The notes under the pieces: model-generated
What the model saw: the letters and a program-made list of their open reading frames with translations, nothing else
Databases searched by the model: none
What the model was told of the DNA's origin: nothing
Part shown: positions 52,673 to 62,129 of the stretch, piece after piece
How positions within the stretch are numbered: position 1 is the first letter of the stretch
How the letters are laid out: the number at the start of each line of letters is the position of its first letter
Assembly: GCA_040387035.1 (NCBI GenBank)
Contig: JAZKEN010000003.1
Location: forward strand, 40,138 to 104,137
Length of the DNA: 64,000 nucleotides
Reading direction: 5' to 3'
Origin: Methylotenera_A sp040387035
GTDB taxonomy: Bacteria > Pseudomonadota > Gammaproteobacteria > Burkholderiales > Methylophilaceae
Made by a program: the position numbers and the translations under genes

Positions 52673-53851
52673 TTAATGCACGACTTGTTTGATAAGTAGT
52701 TTCTTCAGGGTGGCTTGCCGGGCGATTCGCTGCAAACCCCAATTGGTTAATTTTTTCAACAACATCTGTTCTGTGGCAAACAAATAATCCAAGCCACTGG
52801 TTAGGCCATTCATGCTGATGATATCTGCTTTCCTGCTGCGCTCAAATTGCCGTAAAAATGTATGTTCACCAATATCCTGCATGCTGTGTAGCTTTGCTGT
52901 TAATTGCGCTAGTTGCATCACATCCCTAAATCCTAAATTCACACCCTGCCCAGCCATTGGGTGAATTTGATGTGCGGCATCCCCCACCAGGACAATCCTT
53001 TCAGCGATAAGCTGTGATGCCGTTTGTTGATTTAAAACTGCAGTTTTTACCTGGCCAACTTGTTTTAATTTGCCTGACAAACCTTGCGACTGCGCTTGCA
53101 CTTGTTCGCAAAGTGCTTCACTTGATAATGCTAACAAGTGAGCGGCCTTTTCGGTTGACACCGACCATACCATCGACACATGCTGATCAGGCAAAGGTAA
53201 TAAAGCCAAAACATCATGCGCGCCAAACCATTGTTTTGCGATACCGCGGTGCGGATTTTCTGCTAAAAAATTAGCCACAACTGCCACTTGCTGATATTTT
53301 TTAACGTCGATACCGATATTGGCCTGCTGCCGCACCCATGAGTGTAACCCGTCAGCCGCCACAACCAGCTTGGCATTTATTTTCCGTGCCGGCTCTACAT
53401 GCAATATCACCGCATCTGCCGTATATTCAATACTTGCACATGTTGCGTCTGAAATCACAGTCACACCCAAAGCCCGAACTTGCTGCCACAAAGCCGCAAT
53501 TAATTGCTGGTTTTCAACAATCAAGCCCAGCTTAGCGACATTGGCATCGGCTGCAGTTAATTGCAAATCGCTTTCCGCCCCCCAAATATGCATGGCATCA
53601 ATTGCACTAACGCGGTTTTCATCGACAAAATCCCATACCCCGATTGCCTTTAGCCAGGCTTCGATGCCTGGGGTTAGGGCATAAACGCGCTCATCCCAGC
53701 CGCCAGGGCTTAACGTTGGATTCGCACTTGCGGCTGGTTTATCTGATACCAGCACCACATGTTGATGCTGCAAGCTTAAAGCAACTGCAGCCGCCAGCCC
53801 TACCAGCCCGGCACCAACAACAATCACATCAGTATGAATTTGTTTGGTCAT
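52673..53851 (-). CDS. UbiH/UbiF/COQ6-family FAD monooxygenase (UbiI position)
   Basis: 392 residues. FAD motifs: GxGxxG in DVIVVGAGLVGLAAAVAL, the DG motif in VVAADGLHSWVR, and the GD motif in IVLVGDAAHQIHPMAGQGVNLG, the ubiquinone-hydroxylase signature. It sits right after ubiH, as ubiI does in the E. coli pepP-ubiH-ubiI cluster, so ring C5 hydroxylation is the likely job; other family members (UbiF, UbiM, UbiL) cannot be separated by eye. Membrane-associated at the Ubi complex. 26 bases after ubiH. Confidence 0.88.
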   Translation of the reverse strand: MTKQIHTDVIVVGAGLVGLAAAVALSLQHQHVVLVSDKPAASANPTLSPGGWDERVYALTPGIEAWLKAIGVWDFVDENRVSAIDAMHIWGAESDLQLTAADANVAKLGLIVENQQLIAALWQQVRALGVTVISDATCASIEYTADAVILHVEPARKINAKLVVAADGLHSWVRQQANIGIDVKKYQQVAVVANFLAENPHRGIAKQWFGAHDVLALLPLPDQHVSMVWSVSTEKAAHLLALSSEALCEQVQAQSQGLSGKLKQVGQVKTAVLNQQTASQLIAERIVLVGDAAHQIHPMAGQGVNLGFRDVMQLAQLTAKLHSMQDIGEHTFLRQFERSRKADIISMNGLTSGLDYLFATEQMLLKKLTNWGLQRIARQATLKKLLIKQVVH

Positions 53852-53877
53852 TTGTAATCAACGTTGCCGTAAATACA

Positions 53878-55047
53878 TTATTTGCCATAGCTCATTTTAC
53901 CAACCAGGAATTCACGCGCCGGATGCAACAACGACAGCGCAGCAAGCCCAAATCCACGCGCGCCAGAAACGCCTATCAAATCATTGGAAAATATCTCAAG
54001 CAGGCTATCGGTAAATCTAAGGCTGCCACGCGCGTCACGCGCGCGTAGCTTTTGATACGCTTGTAGCATCGGCTCACTGCCCCACTGCGTTTTTGGCGTA
54101 TCAATCAACAACATCGCTAGCGCTTCTGCATCGCGCAGGCCTACATTAAAACCTTGCCCGGCAACCGGGTGCATGGTTTGTGCCGCATTGCCAATAATCG
54201 CCAAATGCGGGATAACAGATGCTTTTAAGGTGCTTAATTTAAGCGGGAACCGGTTACGTTTTTCTATGGATAAAAACTGGCCGACACGGTCGCCAAACGC
54301 TGCGTGCAATGCATTTAAAAATGCGGCATCATCCAAGGCCATCAAGGCGTCTATTCTCGTTTTTTCACCTGTCCATACCAAAGAAAACTCATGCGAATCT
54401 GCACTCTGCCCGTTTGGCAGCAAAGCCATCGGGCCTGTGGGTGTAAAACGTTCATAAGCGATATTAGAATGCGGCAGCTCGGTTTTGACTTTGCTGACCA
54501 GGGCATCATGCCCATAGTCCTTTGTTTCCCGCTCAATATCCGGAATATGATCCAGGCTACGCCCGCCATCCGCAATCACCGCTAATGGGCTACTGATGCA
54601 GATTTCACTATCGGCCTGTTTGAAAAATACTTCCGCAGCATTTGCCTGATGGCGCACTTCTGTGGCCACTGCCTCATACAGCACATGATTTAAATCCAGC
54701 GCTGCATCCAGCGCCTTAGTTAAGGCACCATAGGGCAGCACATAGCCCAGCGCCGGTAGTTGATGTTCAGATGCTTCTAATCTAGTGCGGCCAAAGCCGC
54801 CACGTTGTGAGATATGGATGGTGTTGATGGCGGTGGCCTGCGCTTCGATTTTAGACCAGATATTGAGCTTTTCTAAGATCAGGCGGCTGCCATGCGACAA
54901 GGCCAGCGCACGCATGTCACTGTGCGAAGCCCCTTTTGCGCGCGCCTCCAGCATGGTAAAAGGTATGCCTTCTTGCTGCAGGCTTAGTGCCAGCACAGCA
55001 CCGACCGGGCCGCCGCCAACAATGATCATGGAATCTGCTTGCTTCAT
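53878..55047 (-). CDS. ubiH: 2-octaprenyl-6-methoxyphenol hydroxylase
   Basis: 389 residues; FAD-dependent ubiquinone hydroxylase. FAD-binding MIIVGGGPVGAVLALSLQQEG, DG motif in VIADGGRS, and the GD-type NAAQTMHPVAGQGFNVGLRDAEALAMLL (part shown: AAQTMHPVAGQGFNVGLRD), where the Gly-Asp is replaced by Gly-Asn as in many UbiH. Acts on the C1 position in E. coli. 23 bases after pepP, a conserved pairing. Confidence 0.91.
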   Translation of the reverse strand: MKQADSMIIVGGGPVGAVLALSLQQEGIPFTMLEARAKGASHSDMRALALSHGSRLILEKLNIWSKIEAQATAINTIHISQRGGFGRTRLEASEHQLPALGYVLPYGALTKALDAALDLNHVLYEAVATEVRHQANAAEVFFKQADSEICISSPLAVIADGGRSLDHIPDIERETKDYGHDALVSKVKTELPHSNIAYERFTPTGPMALLPNGQSADSHEFSLVWTGEKTRIDALMALDDAAFLNALHAAFGDRVGQFLSIEKRNRFPLKLSTLKASVIPHLAIIGNAAQTMHPVAGQGFNVGLRDAEALAMLLIDTPKTQWGSEPMLQAYQKLRARDARGSLRFTDSLLEIFSNDLIGVSGARGFGLAALSLLHPAREFLVGKMSYGK

Positions 55048-55070
55048 GATTGGTTCAATAGCCTTATGCG

Positions 55071-56375
55071 TTAAGCCTGCATCAATTGCTCTATATCAGC
55101 AATTTGCTTCACTGCATTCTTAGTCAGCACTTCATTACCCCCTGCGGTGATCAGCACATCATCTTCAATGCGGATACCGATATTCCAGAAATGTTCAGGC
55201 ACGTTATCGGCTGGGCGCACATAGCAGCCAGGCTCAACCGTCAAAGTGTGGCCGGCCTCAAGCGTCGCCCAATTACCTGTTTTATCTTTATAATCACCCG
55301 CATCATGCACATCCAGGCCTAACCAGTGGCCAGTGCGGTGCATATAAAACTGGCGGTAGCTGGCATTTTCCAGCACTTCTTCTAGGCTACCTTGACACAA
55401 TTTAAAATCAATAAAGCCTTGCACCAAAATATTCAACGCCGCTTCATGTGGCGCATTCCAATGATTGCCTGGCTTGGCAGCATCAATCGCGGCCAGTTGT
55501 GACTGCAATACCAAATCATACAAATCGCGCTGTGCAGGGCTAAATTTGCCATTCACAGGAAAGGTACGCGTAATATCGCTGGCATAGCCATCTAACTCGC
55601 AACCTGCATCAATCAACAATAAATCACCGTCATTCAAAGTGCAATTGTTGGCATTGTAATGCAGTGTACAAGCATTGGCGCCACCCGCCACAATGCTGGT
55701 ATAAGCAGGCGCTTGTGCGCCATTGCGGTAAAATTCGTGTAAAAATTCGGCCTCGACCTCATACTCTTTTTGGTTGGGCCGCGTGCTTTGCATGGCACGA
55801 TTGTGTGCGCCAGCCGCAATATTGGCACTGCGGCGCATTAAATCAATTTCAAACCCTGTTTTAATCAAGCGCTGCTTATCAACCAATTGACGCACATCCA
55901 GCACCGCCTCTGGCGCAGAGACGCCTGTGCGCACCAGATCCTTGACTTTGTTTAACCAATCGGTAACGCGCTTATCCCATGCGGCGTCAAAGCCCAGGCT
56001 ATAAAACAATTGGTCTTGATTAGCCATTAGGCTTGGCATCAGTGCATCCAGCTCATGAATACTGTAGACTTCATCAAAGCCAAATTGCTGTTTCGCCGCG
56101 TCTGGGCCAAAACGAAAGCCATCCCAGATTTCGCGTTCAATATCTTTATCGCGGCAGAACAAGATACTTTTAGGCGCATCTCCGGCAATTAAAACCAGCA
56201 CGCTTTCCGGCTCGGTAAATCCGGTCAGGTAATAAAAATAGCTATCAAACCGGTATGGATAATGGCTATCTCGATTACGCACGGCTTCCGGTGCTGTCGG
56301 GATAATGGCAATACCGTTGCCCATCTTGGTCAAGAGCTGGCGTCGGCGTTGCTGAAATTCATTTATATTGAACAT
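55071..56375 (-). CDS. pepP: Xaa-Pro aminopeptidase
   Basis: Removes an N-terminal residue before proline; dimanganese, cytosolic. 434 residues. N-terminal creatinase-like domain with SHYPYRFDSYFYYLTGFTEP, C-terminal pita-bread domain with metal ligands in DAGCELDGYASDITRTFPVNG (Asp pair), HRTGHWLGLDVHD (His) and TVEPGCYV with IRIEDDVL (Glu). Start ATG 56375 (MFNINEFQQRR). First of pepP-ubiH-hydroxylase; 14 bases after murU stop, so it may be in one transcript with amgK-murU. Confidence 0.96.
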   Translation of the reverse strand: MFNINEFQQRRRQLLTKMGNGIAIIPTAPEAVRNRDSHYPYRFDSYFYYLTGFTEPESVLVLIAGDAPKSILFCRDKDIEREIWDGFRFGPDAAKQQFGFDEVYSIHELDALMPSLMANQDQLFYSLGFDAAWDKRVTDWLNKVKDLVRTGVSAPEAVLDVRQLVDKQRLIKTGFEIDLMRRSANIAAGAHNRAMQSTRPNQKEYEVEAEFLHEFYRNGAQAPAYTSIVAGGANACTLHYNANNCTLNDGDLLLIDAGCELDGYASDITRTFPVNGKFSPAQRDLYDLVLQSQLAAIDAAKPGNHWNAPHEAALNILVQGFIDFKLCQGSLEEVLENASYRQFYMHRTGHWLGLDVHDAGDYKDKTGNWATLEAGHTLTVEPGCYVRPADNVPEHFWNIGIRIEDDVLITAGGNEVLTKNAVKQIADIEQLMQA

Positions 56376-56389
56376 AGGATATTTTTAAT

Positions 56390-57064
56390 TTAAAGCATCA
56401 ATTCATTCAGAGCCTGTAATCGCTCAGGCGTTCCAATATCATGCCATACACCTTGGTGATGTTGCGCTGTGGCTTTATTTTCAGCAATGGCTTGTCGTAA
56501 TAATGGCGCCAATTTTGCAGCATCACCCACTTTAATCGACGCAAACAATCTGGGGTGATACACGCCTACACCGGAAAAAGTGTACATGGGCTCACCTCGA
56601 TTAACCAGCAAACCGTCATGAACTGAAAAATCGCCCTGGCTATGCTGCGGCGGATTATCCACCAACACCAAATGCGCCAAGCCATTTGGGACCAATTCCA
56701 CGCTTCTAAAATCGATATCGGTAAATGTATCGCCATTCACCACCAAAAATGGCTCCATTTGGATGCCGTCTTCAGTCAGTAAATGCAGCGCATTGGCAAT
56801 ACCACCCGCCGTTTCCAAGGCTTTTTCTTCTGGGCTATACCTGATTTTTAAACCCCATTGGCTGCCGTCACCAAGCGCCGCTTCAATCTGGCTACCTAAA
56901 TGCGCATGGTTGATCACCACTTCTTCAAAACCCGCTTTGGCCAGGTTCTCCAGATGCCAAACGATTAAAGGCTTGCCACCCACTTTTAATAGCGGCTTTG
57001 GCGTATGGTCAGTGAGCGGGCGCATGCGCTCACCCCTGCCCGCGGCTAATATCATGGCGCGCAT
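56390..57064 (-). CDS. murU: N-acetylmuramate-1-phosphate uridylyltransferase
   Basis: Makes UDP-MurNAc from MurNAc-1-phosphate and UTP in cell-wall recycling. 224 residues. Nucleotidyltransferase signature MILAAGRGERMRPLTDHTPKPLL, VNGDTFTDIDF (metal Asp) and HDIGTPERLQALN. It overlaps amgK by one base (stop and start share A), strongly suggesting translational coupling. This bypass of de novo UDP-MurNAc synthesis is known from Pseudomonas and confers fosfomycin tolerance there. Confidence 0.91.
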   Translation of the reverse strand: MRAMILAAGRGERMRPLTDHTPKPLLKVGGKPLIVWHLENLAKAGFEEVVINHAHLGSQIEAALGDGSQWGLKIRYSPEEKALETAGGIANALHLLTEDGIQMEPFLVVNGDTFTDIDFRSVELVPNGLAHLVLVDNPPQHSQGDFSVHDGLLVNRGEPMYTFSGVGVYHPRLFASIKVGDAAKLAPLLRQAIAENKATAQHHQGVWHDIGTPERLQALNELML

Positions 57065-58068
57065 TAAAAGGTGTAGCCTTCTTGCGGTTTAACATTTTCC
57101 AGCTGGTTAAGCAGCCTGAGCATTGGGCGCAATTCCACATAACGCTCACAAGTCTTACGTAAATAATGCATCACCAATGGCATGTCTTTTAAGTAGCCGT
57201 CTTTGCCATCCCGATGATAAAGCCGCGCAAAAATACCCAGCACTTTAATGTGGCGCTGCGCGCCCATCCATTCAAAATCGCGATAAAACTCACTAAAGTC
57301 ATCCGGCACCGGCAGGCCTGCTTTTTTAGCCGGCTGCCAGTAGCGCACCGCCCAATCAATAATTTGCTCTTCATCCCACTCAATATAAGCATCTTTCAAC
57401 AAAGACACCAAATCGTAAGTGATGGCGCCATGAACGGCATCCTGAAAATCCAGCACACCCGGGTTTTGTTCACAGATCATCAAGTTACGCGAGTGATAAT
57501 CGCGATGCACCGTCACTTGAGCCTGCGCCAGGATATTGTCAATCAGCACCGAAAAGGTATTTTGCAGCACGGCTTCTTGCTCTTTAGTGAGGGTGATACC
57601 TAAATGCTTGCTGATGTACCAATCAGGAAAAAGCTGCATTTCACGTAGTAATAAAGCCGCATCGTAATCAGGCAAAATGCCCTTTTGACTAGCCAGCTGC
57701 ATTTTAATCAGCGCGTCTGTTGCGTCTGAATATAATTTTTTCGCATTGTCATTATTCAACACGCTTAAATAAGTGTCATCACCCAAATCGCTAATCAGCA
57801 AAAAACCTTGCTGGAGATCTTGCGCGATTATCTTGGGGACATTTAAACCCGCGTCTAATAATAACTGCGCCACTTTAACAAAAGGTGTGCAATCTTCTTG
57901 CGGCGGCGGCGCATCCATGGCAATCAAGGTACTGCTGTCCGGATAGGTGTTCGCCAAATGCACCCTGAAATAGCGCCTGAAACTAGCATCCGCTGAGGCA
58001 ACGGTTAAAGTAAATGGTTGTTTTAGCGTAGCATCCAACCAATTTGTTAATTCTGATAATCTATCCAC
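57064..58068 (-). CDS. amgK: N-acetylmuramate/N-acetylglucosamine anomeric kinase
   Basis: Phosphorylates MurNAc and GlcNAc at C1 for MurU. 334 residues. APH/choline-kinase fold: P-loop-like ASADASFRRYFRV, catalytic loop HRDYHSRNLM and metal site LDFQDAVHGAITYDLVSLL. The start is taken as GTG 58068, because AAAGG lies 6 bases before it; the TTG at 58074 is directly behind that site and the spacing would be too short. Divergent from lptD, as in Pseudomonas. Confidence 0.9.
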   Translation of the reverse strand: MDRLSELTNWLDATLKQPFTLTVASADASFRRYFRVHLANTYPDSSTLIAMDAPPPQEDCTPFVKVAQLLLDAGLNVPKIIAQDLQQGFLLISDLGDDTYLSVLNNDNAKKLYSDATDALIKMQLASQKGILPDYDAALLLREMQLFPDWYISKHLGITLTKEQEAVLQNTFSVLIDNILAQAQVTVHRDYHSRNLMICEQNPGVLDFQDAVHGAITYDLVSLLKDAYIEWDEEQIIDWAVRYWQPAKKAGLPVPDDFSEFYRDFEWMGAQRHIKVLGIFARLYHRDGKDGYLKDMPLVMHYLRKTCERYVELRPMLRLLNQLENVKPQEGYTF

Positions 58069-58279
58069 TGCCAACCTTTAATATGTTTTATTGATGATGA
58101 TTTATTCAATACAAATAAACCCATTGCCTTAAACTGACTACTTAAATACAGTTATATACGATTTTATCATTCATCTGTAAAATAGACAGTCTAGGTTTTG
58201 TGTAAACAAAAATCATTTATTAACTTATGCCTGTTAATTCGGTGCATGAATGTAGATTGCGCATAAAAAGAAATCGCCA

Positions 58280-60727
58280 TTGCACTATACTTTTTTAAAC
58301 ATTATTCGTTCTATTGTTGATTCTGCACAGCATTACTGTGTGCTAGTCTTTACGCTATTGTTATCTGGCTTTGGCATCATGGCGTCTGCAGAGACCTTAA
58401 CCACCGAACTTTTCCATATCCCCGAAACCACCTTGCCTACGGCGCAGCCAGACGCCATTGAAATTGAAGGTGACAAAATGGATATGTACCTTGATCGCAA
58501 AATGCGCGCCAGCGGCAATGCATCCATCAGCAAAGGCGAGCAAAAAATCTATGGTGATAACATCGAATACGATGTGCAGAATGACGAATTGCAAGTAGAC
58601 GGCAATGCTCGCATTGAGCTAGGCGATGGCCAGATTACCGGGCCAGGACTCAAAATGCGCTTATCGGACAGCATTGGTGAAATGCACGATGCTTCGATCA
58701 CATTGAATAAAAGCATTAGCAACACCTCGGCGCCTTATGGCCCCCAAATTGGCCCGAGTGACTATACGCAGTCTAAATTACTCAACTCACAAACCACTTT
58801 AACCGACGACCCAAGACTGTACCAAGACAACTATCGCGAACCCGCAACGCCGATTGGGCAAGCCTCTATTGATCCTAAATTCAACTCCTCTCGCGGTGAT
58901 GCTAAAGCGGTGTTTTTTGAAGGTGAAGATAAAAAGCGGCTACAACATGCGCGCTACACCACTTGCGAACCAGGTGTTGATGACTGGTACATTAAAGCCC
59001 GTGAAATTATATTGGACGACTATACGCAATCCGGCACTGCCACCAACGCGCATATTGAATTTAAAGGCGTTCCGCTCCTGTATATGCCATGGATGAGCTT
59101 TTCATTTAACAATGAACGAAAATCGGGCTTTTTAGCGCCTACCGTCGGCACCACCAGCCGCAGCGGTTTTGAAACCTTAATCCCTTACTATATTAATATC
59201 GCCCCCAATGTTGATGCCACAGTAGGCGCACGCTACTTAAGTAAACGCGGCTTGCAACTGCAAGGCGAATTACGCTACCTGAACGAAAACTTTTCCGGTA
59301 TCAATAATGTAGAGTATTTAGATAACGATAGCCTAAGCGGGCAGCAGCGCTACTATGCCAATATTAGCCATAGCCATCGCTTAAGCGACCGCTGGTCAGC
59401 TAGCTATAACATCGAAAAAGTATCGGATAACCAATACTTTTCAGAAACCTCTACACGCATCGTAAGCACCAGCCGCGTTAACTTGCCGCAACAAGGTACC
59501 ATTGATTATGTGGGCGATGTATGGCGCTTCAATGGCTTGGTGCAACGTTACCAAAACCTGGATCAAATCAATTACGCCTACCAACGTTTACCGCAGCTAA
59601 CCCTAACAGCGGATAAAGAATGGGAGTCAGTTAATGGCAACCTATACAGTGAATGGGTTTATTTTGACCGCAACAGTGAAGCGCCAACTGCGCCGACCGG
59701 TAGCCGCCTCACCGTATACCCTTCCCTTAGCGTGCCGTTTACAGCTCCATATGGATTTATCACACCGAAAATCGGCGTTCATGCCACCGCTTACAACCTG
59801 AACGATAACAACTACATGGTAAACGGCAGCAACCTCAGCAATAATTCTGCCACACGAACTTTGCCTATTTTCAGCTTGGATAGCGGCTTGTATTTTGAGC
59901 GCGACGTCAATATTGTTAAAAACAGCTACACACAAACCATTGAACCGCGCATGTTCTATGTATATATCCCGGATAAAAAACAGGATTTACTGCCGGTATT
60001 CGATTCGGCTTTGGCGGATTTGAACTTAACCTCCCTATTTACTGAAAACCAGTTTACCGGTAACGACAGGGTCAATAACGCCAATCAGCTCAGCCTAGCA
60101 GTCACCTCGCGCATGATTGATAAAAACACAGGTATTGAGCGCCTGTCTGCTACCATTGGTCAGCGTTATTATTTTGCCGACCAAAATGTGACGATACCCG
60201 GCAGCATACAACCGCAAAGCAACACTTCTGACGTTATCGCCGCGGTTACCGCCAGGCTTTCCAATAAATGGAACCTGGATGCTTTTTGGCAATACAACAC
60301 GGATGATGCAGGCATTGTGCGCTCCAATATATTGGCCAGGTACAATCCCGAACCCGGTAAATTGATGAATGTTGGCTACCGTTATACCCAACAATTCTTA
60401 GAGCAAATCAACGTGTCCGGCCAATGGCCATTAAGCCGCGGCTGGTATGGTGTTGGTAGACTTAACTACTCTATTCGCGAAAAAACCCTAATTGAAAGCT
60501 TGGCCGGTCTGGAATATGATGCTGGTTGCTGGCAATTGCGTACCGTGTTCCAGCGTGTGGAAACCGCCACGGCAGACGCCAACTACGGCTTTTTCTTACA
60601 GCTTGAGCTGGGTGGCTTAGCCTCAATCGGCTCAAATCCACTAAATTTGTTACGCCGCGATATTCCGGGCTATTTAAGCTCTAGTGAGATTCCAAACATT
60701 TACAGGCAGCAAAATTACAACCAATGA
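58280..60727 (+). CDS. lptD: LPS-assembly outer membrane protein LptD
   Basis: Inserts lipopolysaccharide into the outer leaflet with LptE. 815 residues. Signal peptide with HYCVLVFTLLLSGFGIMASA, cut before ETL; OstA/LptA-like N-terminal domain (about 55-170) and a long beta-barrel (about 250-810). Cys in TTCEPGVDDWYI and AGCWQLR are the positions used for inter-domain disulfides. The start is TTG 58280: an in-frame TAG at 58253 bounds it upstream, and later ATGs cut off the signal peptide. Overlaps surA by 4 bases. Confidence 0.93.
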   Translation: MHYTFLNIIRSIVDSAQHYCVLVFTLLLSGFGIMASAETLTTELFHIPETTLPTAQPDAIEIEGDKMDMYLDRKMRASGNASISKGEQKIYGDNIEYDVQNDELQVDGNARIELGDGQITGPGLKMRLSDSIGEMHDASITLNKSISNTSAPYGPQIGPSDYTQSKLLNSQTTLTDDPRLYQDNYREPATPIGQASIDPKFNSSRGDAKAVFFEGEDKKRLQHARYTTCEPGVDDWYIKAREIILDDYTQSGTATNAHIEFKGVPLLYMPWMSFSFNNERKSGFLAPTVGTTSRSGFETLIPYYINIAPNVDATVGARYLSKRGLQLQGELRYLNENFSGINNVEYLDNDSLSGQQRYYANISHSHRLSDRWSASYNIEKVSDNQYFSETSTRIVSTSRVNLPQQGTIDYVGDVWRFNGLVQRYQNLDQINYAYQRLPQLTLTADKEWESVNGNLYSEWVYFDRNSEAPTAPTGSRLTVYPSLSVPFTAPYGFITPKIGVHATAYNLNDNNYMVNGSNLSNNSATRTLPIFSLDSGLYFERDVNIVKNSYTQTIEPRMFYVYIPDKKQDLLPVFDSALADLNLTSLFTENQFTGNDRVNNANQLSLAVTSRMIDKNTGIERLSATIGQRYYFADQNVTIPGSIQPQSNTSDVIAAVTARLSNKWNLDAFWQYNTDDAGIVRSNILARYNPEPGKLMNVGYRYTQQFLEQINVSGQWPLSRGWYGVGRLNYSIREKTLIESLAGLEYDAGCWQLRTVFQRVETATADANYGFFLQLELGGLASIGSNPLNLLRRDIPGYLSSSEIPNIYRQQNYNQ

Positions 60728-62046
60728 AATTAACCCATATGATTCAATTTTTTAAACCTTTATTGTTAAGCCTGCTATTGGCTTCCAATATGCTGATGGC
60801 TGCAACCAGCACAGATAGCGCTGTTAAAATGGATCGCATTATCGCCGTCGTCGATCAAAGCGTCATTACCGAGCAAGAATTAGCCGACCGAATCAACACC
60901 GTTACCGCACAGCTTGAAAAGCAAGGCACCGCTTTACCACCTGCCGAGGTGCTGCAAAAACAAATTTTAGAACGCCTGATAGTCGATAGCTTGCAGCTGC
61001 AACTGGCCAACCAAACCGGCATCAAAATAGATGACACTCAGCTTGATAAAACCATAGAACGTATCGCCACCCAAAACAAGCTGAGCGTGGATGAATTTAA
61101 AAAAGCCTTGGAAGCAGACGGCTTAACCATGCGTAAATTTCGCGAAGATATCCGCAGCGAAATTACCATTGCGCGCTTAAGAGAGCGCGAAGTCGATAAT
61201 AAAATCACGGTTTCAGATGGCGAAATTGATAACTATTTAACGACGCAGGCCAATCGTGGTGAAGAACAAGATGAGTATGAAATTGCCCATATCTTGATAC
61301 GCTCTCCAGAAGACAGCTCGCCGGAAGACCTGGAAAAAGTACGCAGCAAAACCGAAGCCGCCTTGAAAGAGCTTTCCGGCGGCAAAGACTTTGCACAAGT
61401 ATCGGCCAGCTATTCAGACGCACCAAACGCGCTAGAAGGGGGTAAATTAGGCTGGAAAAACAGCACGCAAATCCCTGCATTATTCTTAGATGCGGTTAAG
61501 GCCATGCAAGTGGGTGATATCTCACAACCTTTGCGCAGCCCAAACGGCTTTCATATTTTAAAACTGACCAACCGCCGCGGCGGCACTTCTACCTTAATGA
61601 TAGACCAAACCCATGCACGCCATATCCTGATTAAATTAACCGAAGTGGTTTCTGAAAAAGACGGCCAACAAAAGATGGAGACGATTAAAGAGCGTTTGGA
61701 TAATGGCGTTAAGTTTGAAGAAATGGCGCGCCAATATTCAGAAGACGGTAGCGCCAGCAACGGCGGTGACCTAGGCTGGGTCAACCCTGGTGACACGGTA
61801 CCTGCTTTCGAAAAAGCCATGAATGATCTGGGTCTTGGCGAAATCAGTGAACCTGTTCGTTCACCGTTTGGCTGGCATATCATCCAGGTATTGGAACGTC
61901 GTAAACAGGACATGAGTAAAGAAGCCGCCAGATTAAAGGCACGCCAAGAAATTCGTGCCCGTAAATCGGAAGAAGCTTATCAGGACTGGGTGCGTGAATT
62001 GCGTGACCGCGCCTTTGTTGAGTTGCGTTTAGAAGATAAGTTTTAA
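60724..62046 (+). CDS. surA: Periplasmic chaperone and peptidyl-prolyl isomerase SurA
   Basis: Escorts outer membrane proteins such as LptD. 440 residues. Signal peptide (about 1-27), SurA N domain (MDRIIAVVDQSVITEQELADRI shown in part), two parvulin domains (about 185-285 and 295-395, each with H-I-L-I plus a later FG/F-H-I motif: AHILIRSPED, RHILIKLTE, NGFHILKL, FGWHIIQV), and a C-terminal helix. Start ATG 60724 overlaps the lptD stop (ATGA). Upstream of pdxA. Confidence 0.95.
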   Translation: MKLTHMIQFFKPLLLSLLLASNMLMAATSTDSAVKMDRIIAVVDQSVITEQELADRINTVTAQLEKQGTALPPAEVLQKQILERLIVDSLQLQLANQTGIKIDDTQLDKTIERIATQNKLSVDEFKKALEADGLTMRKFREDIRSEITIARLREREVDNKITVSDGEIDNYLTTQANRGEEQDEYEIAHILIRSPEDSSPEDLEKVRSKTEAALKELSGGKDFAQVSASYSDAPNALEGGKLGWKNSTQIPALFLDAVKAMQVGDISQPLRSPNGFHILKLTNRRGGTSTLMIDQTHARHILIKLTEVVSEKDGQQKMETIKERLDNGVKFEEMARQYSEDGSASNGGDLGWVNPGDTVPAFEKAMNDLGLGEISEPVRSPFGWHIIQVLERRKQDMSKEAARLKARQEIRARKSEEAYQDWVRELRDRAFVELRLEDKF

Positions 62047-62129
62047 TTGTATTAAATTCACTGAAGCCTTTTCAGACTTGCAATGGGCGCCTTTAACGCC
62101 GCATGACAACGGAAATTGAATTTTTAAAG

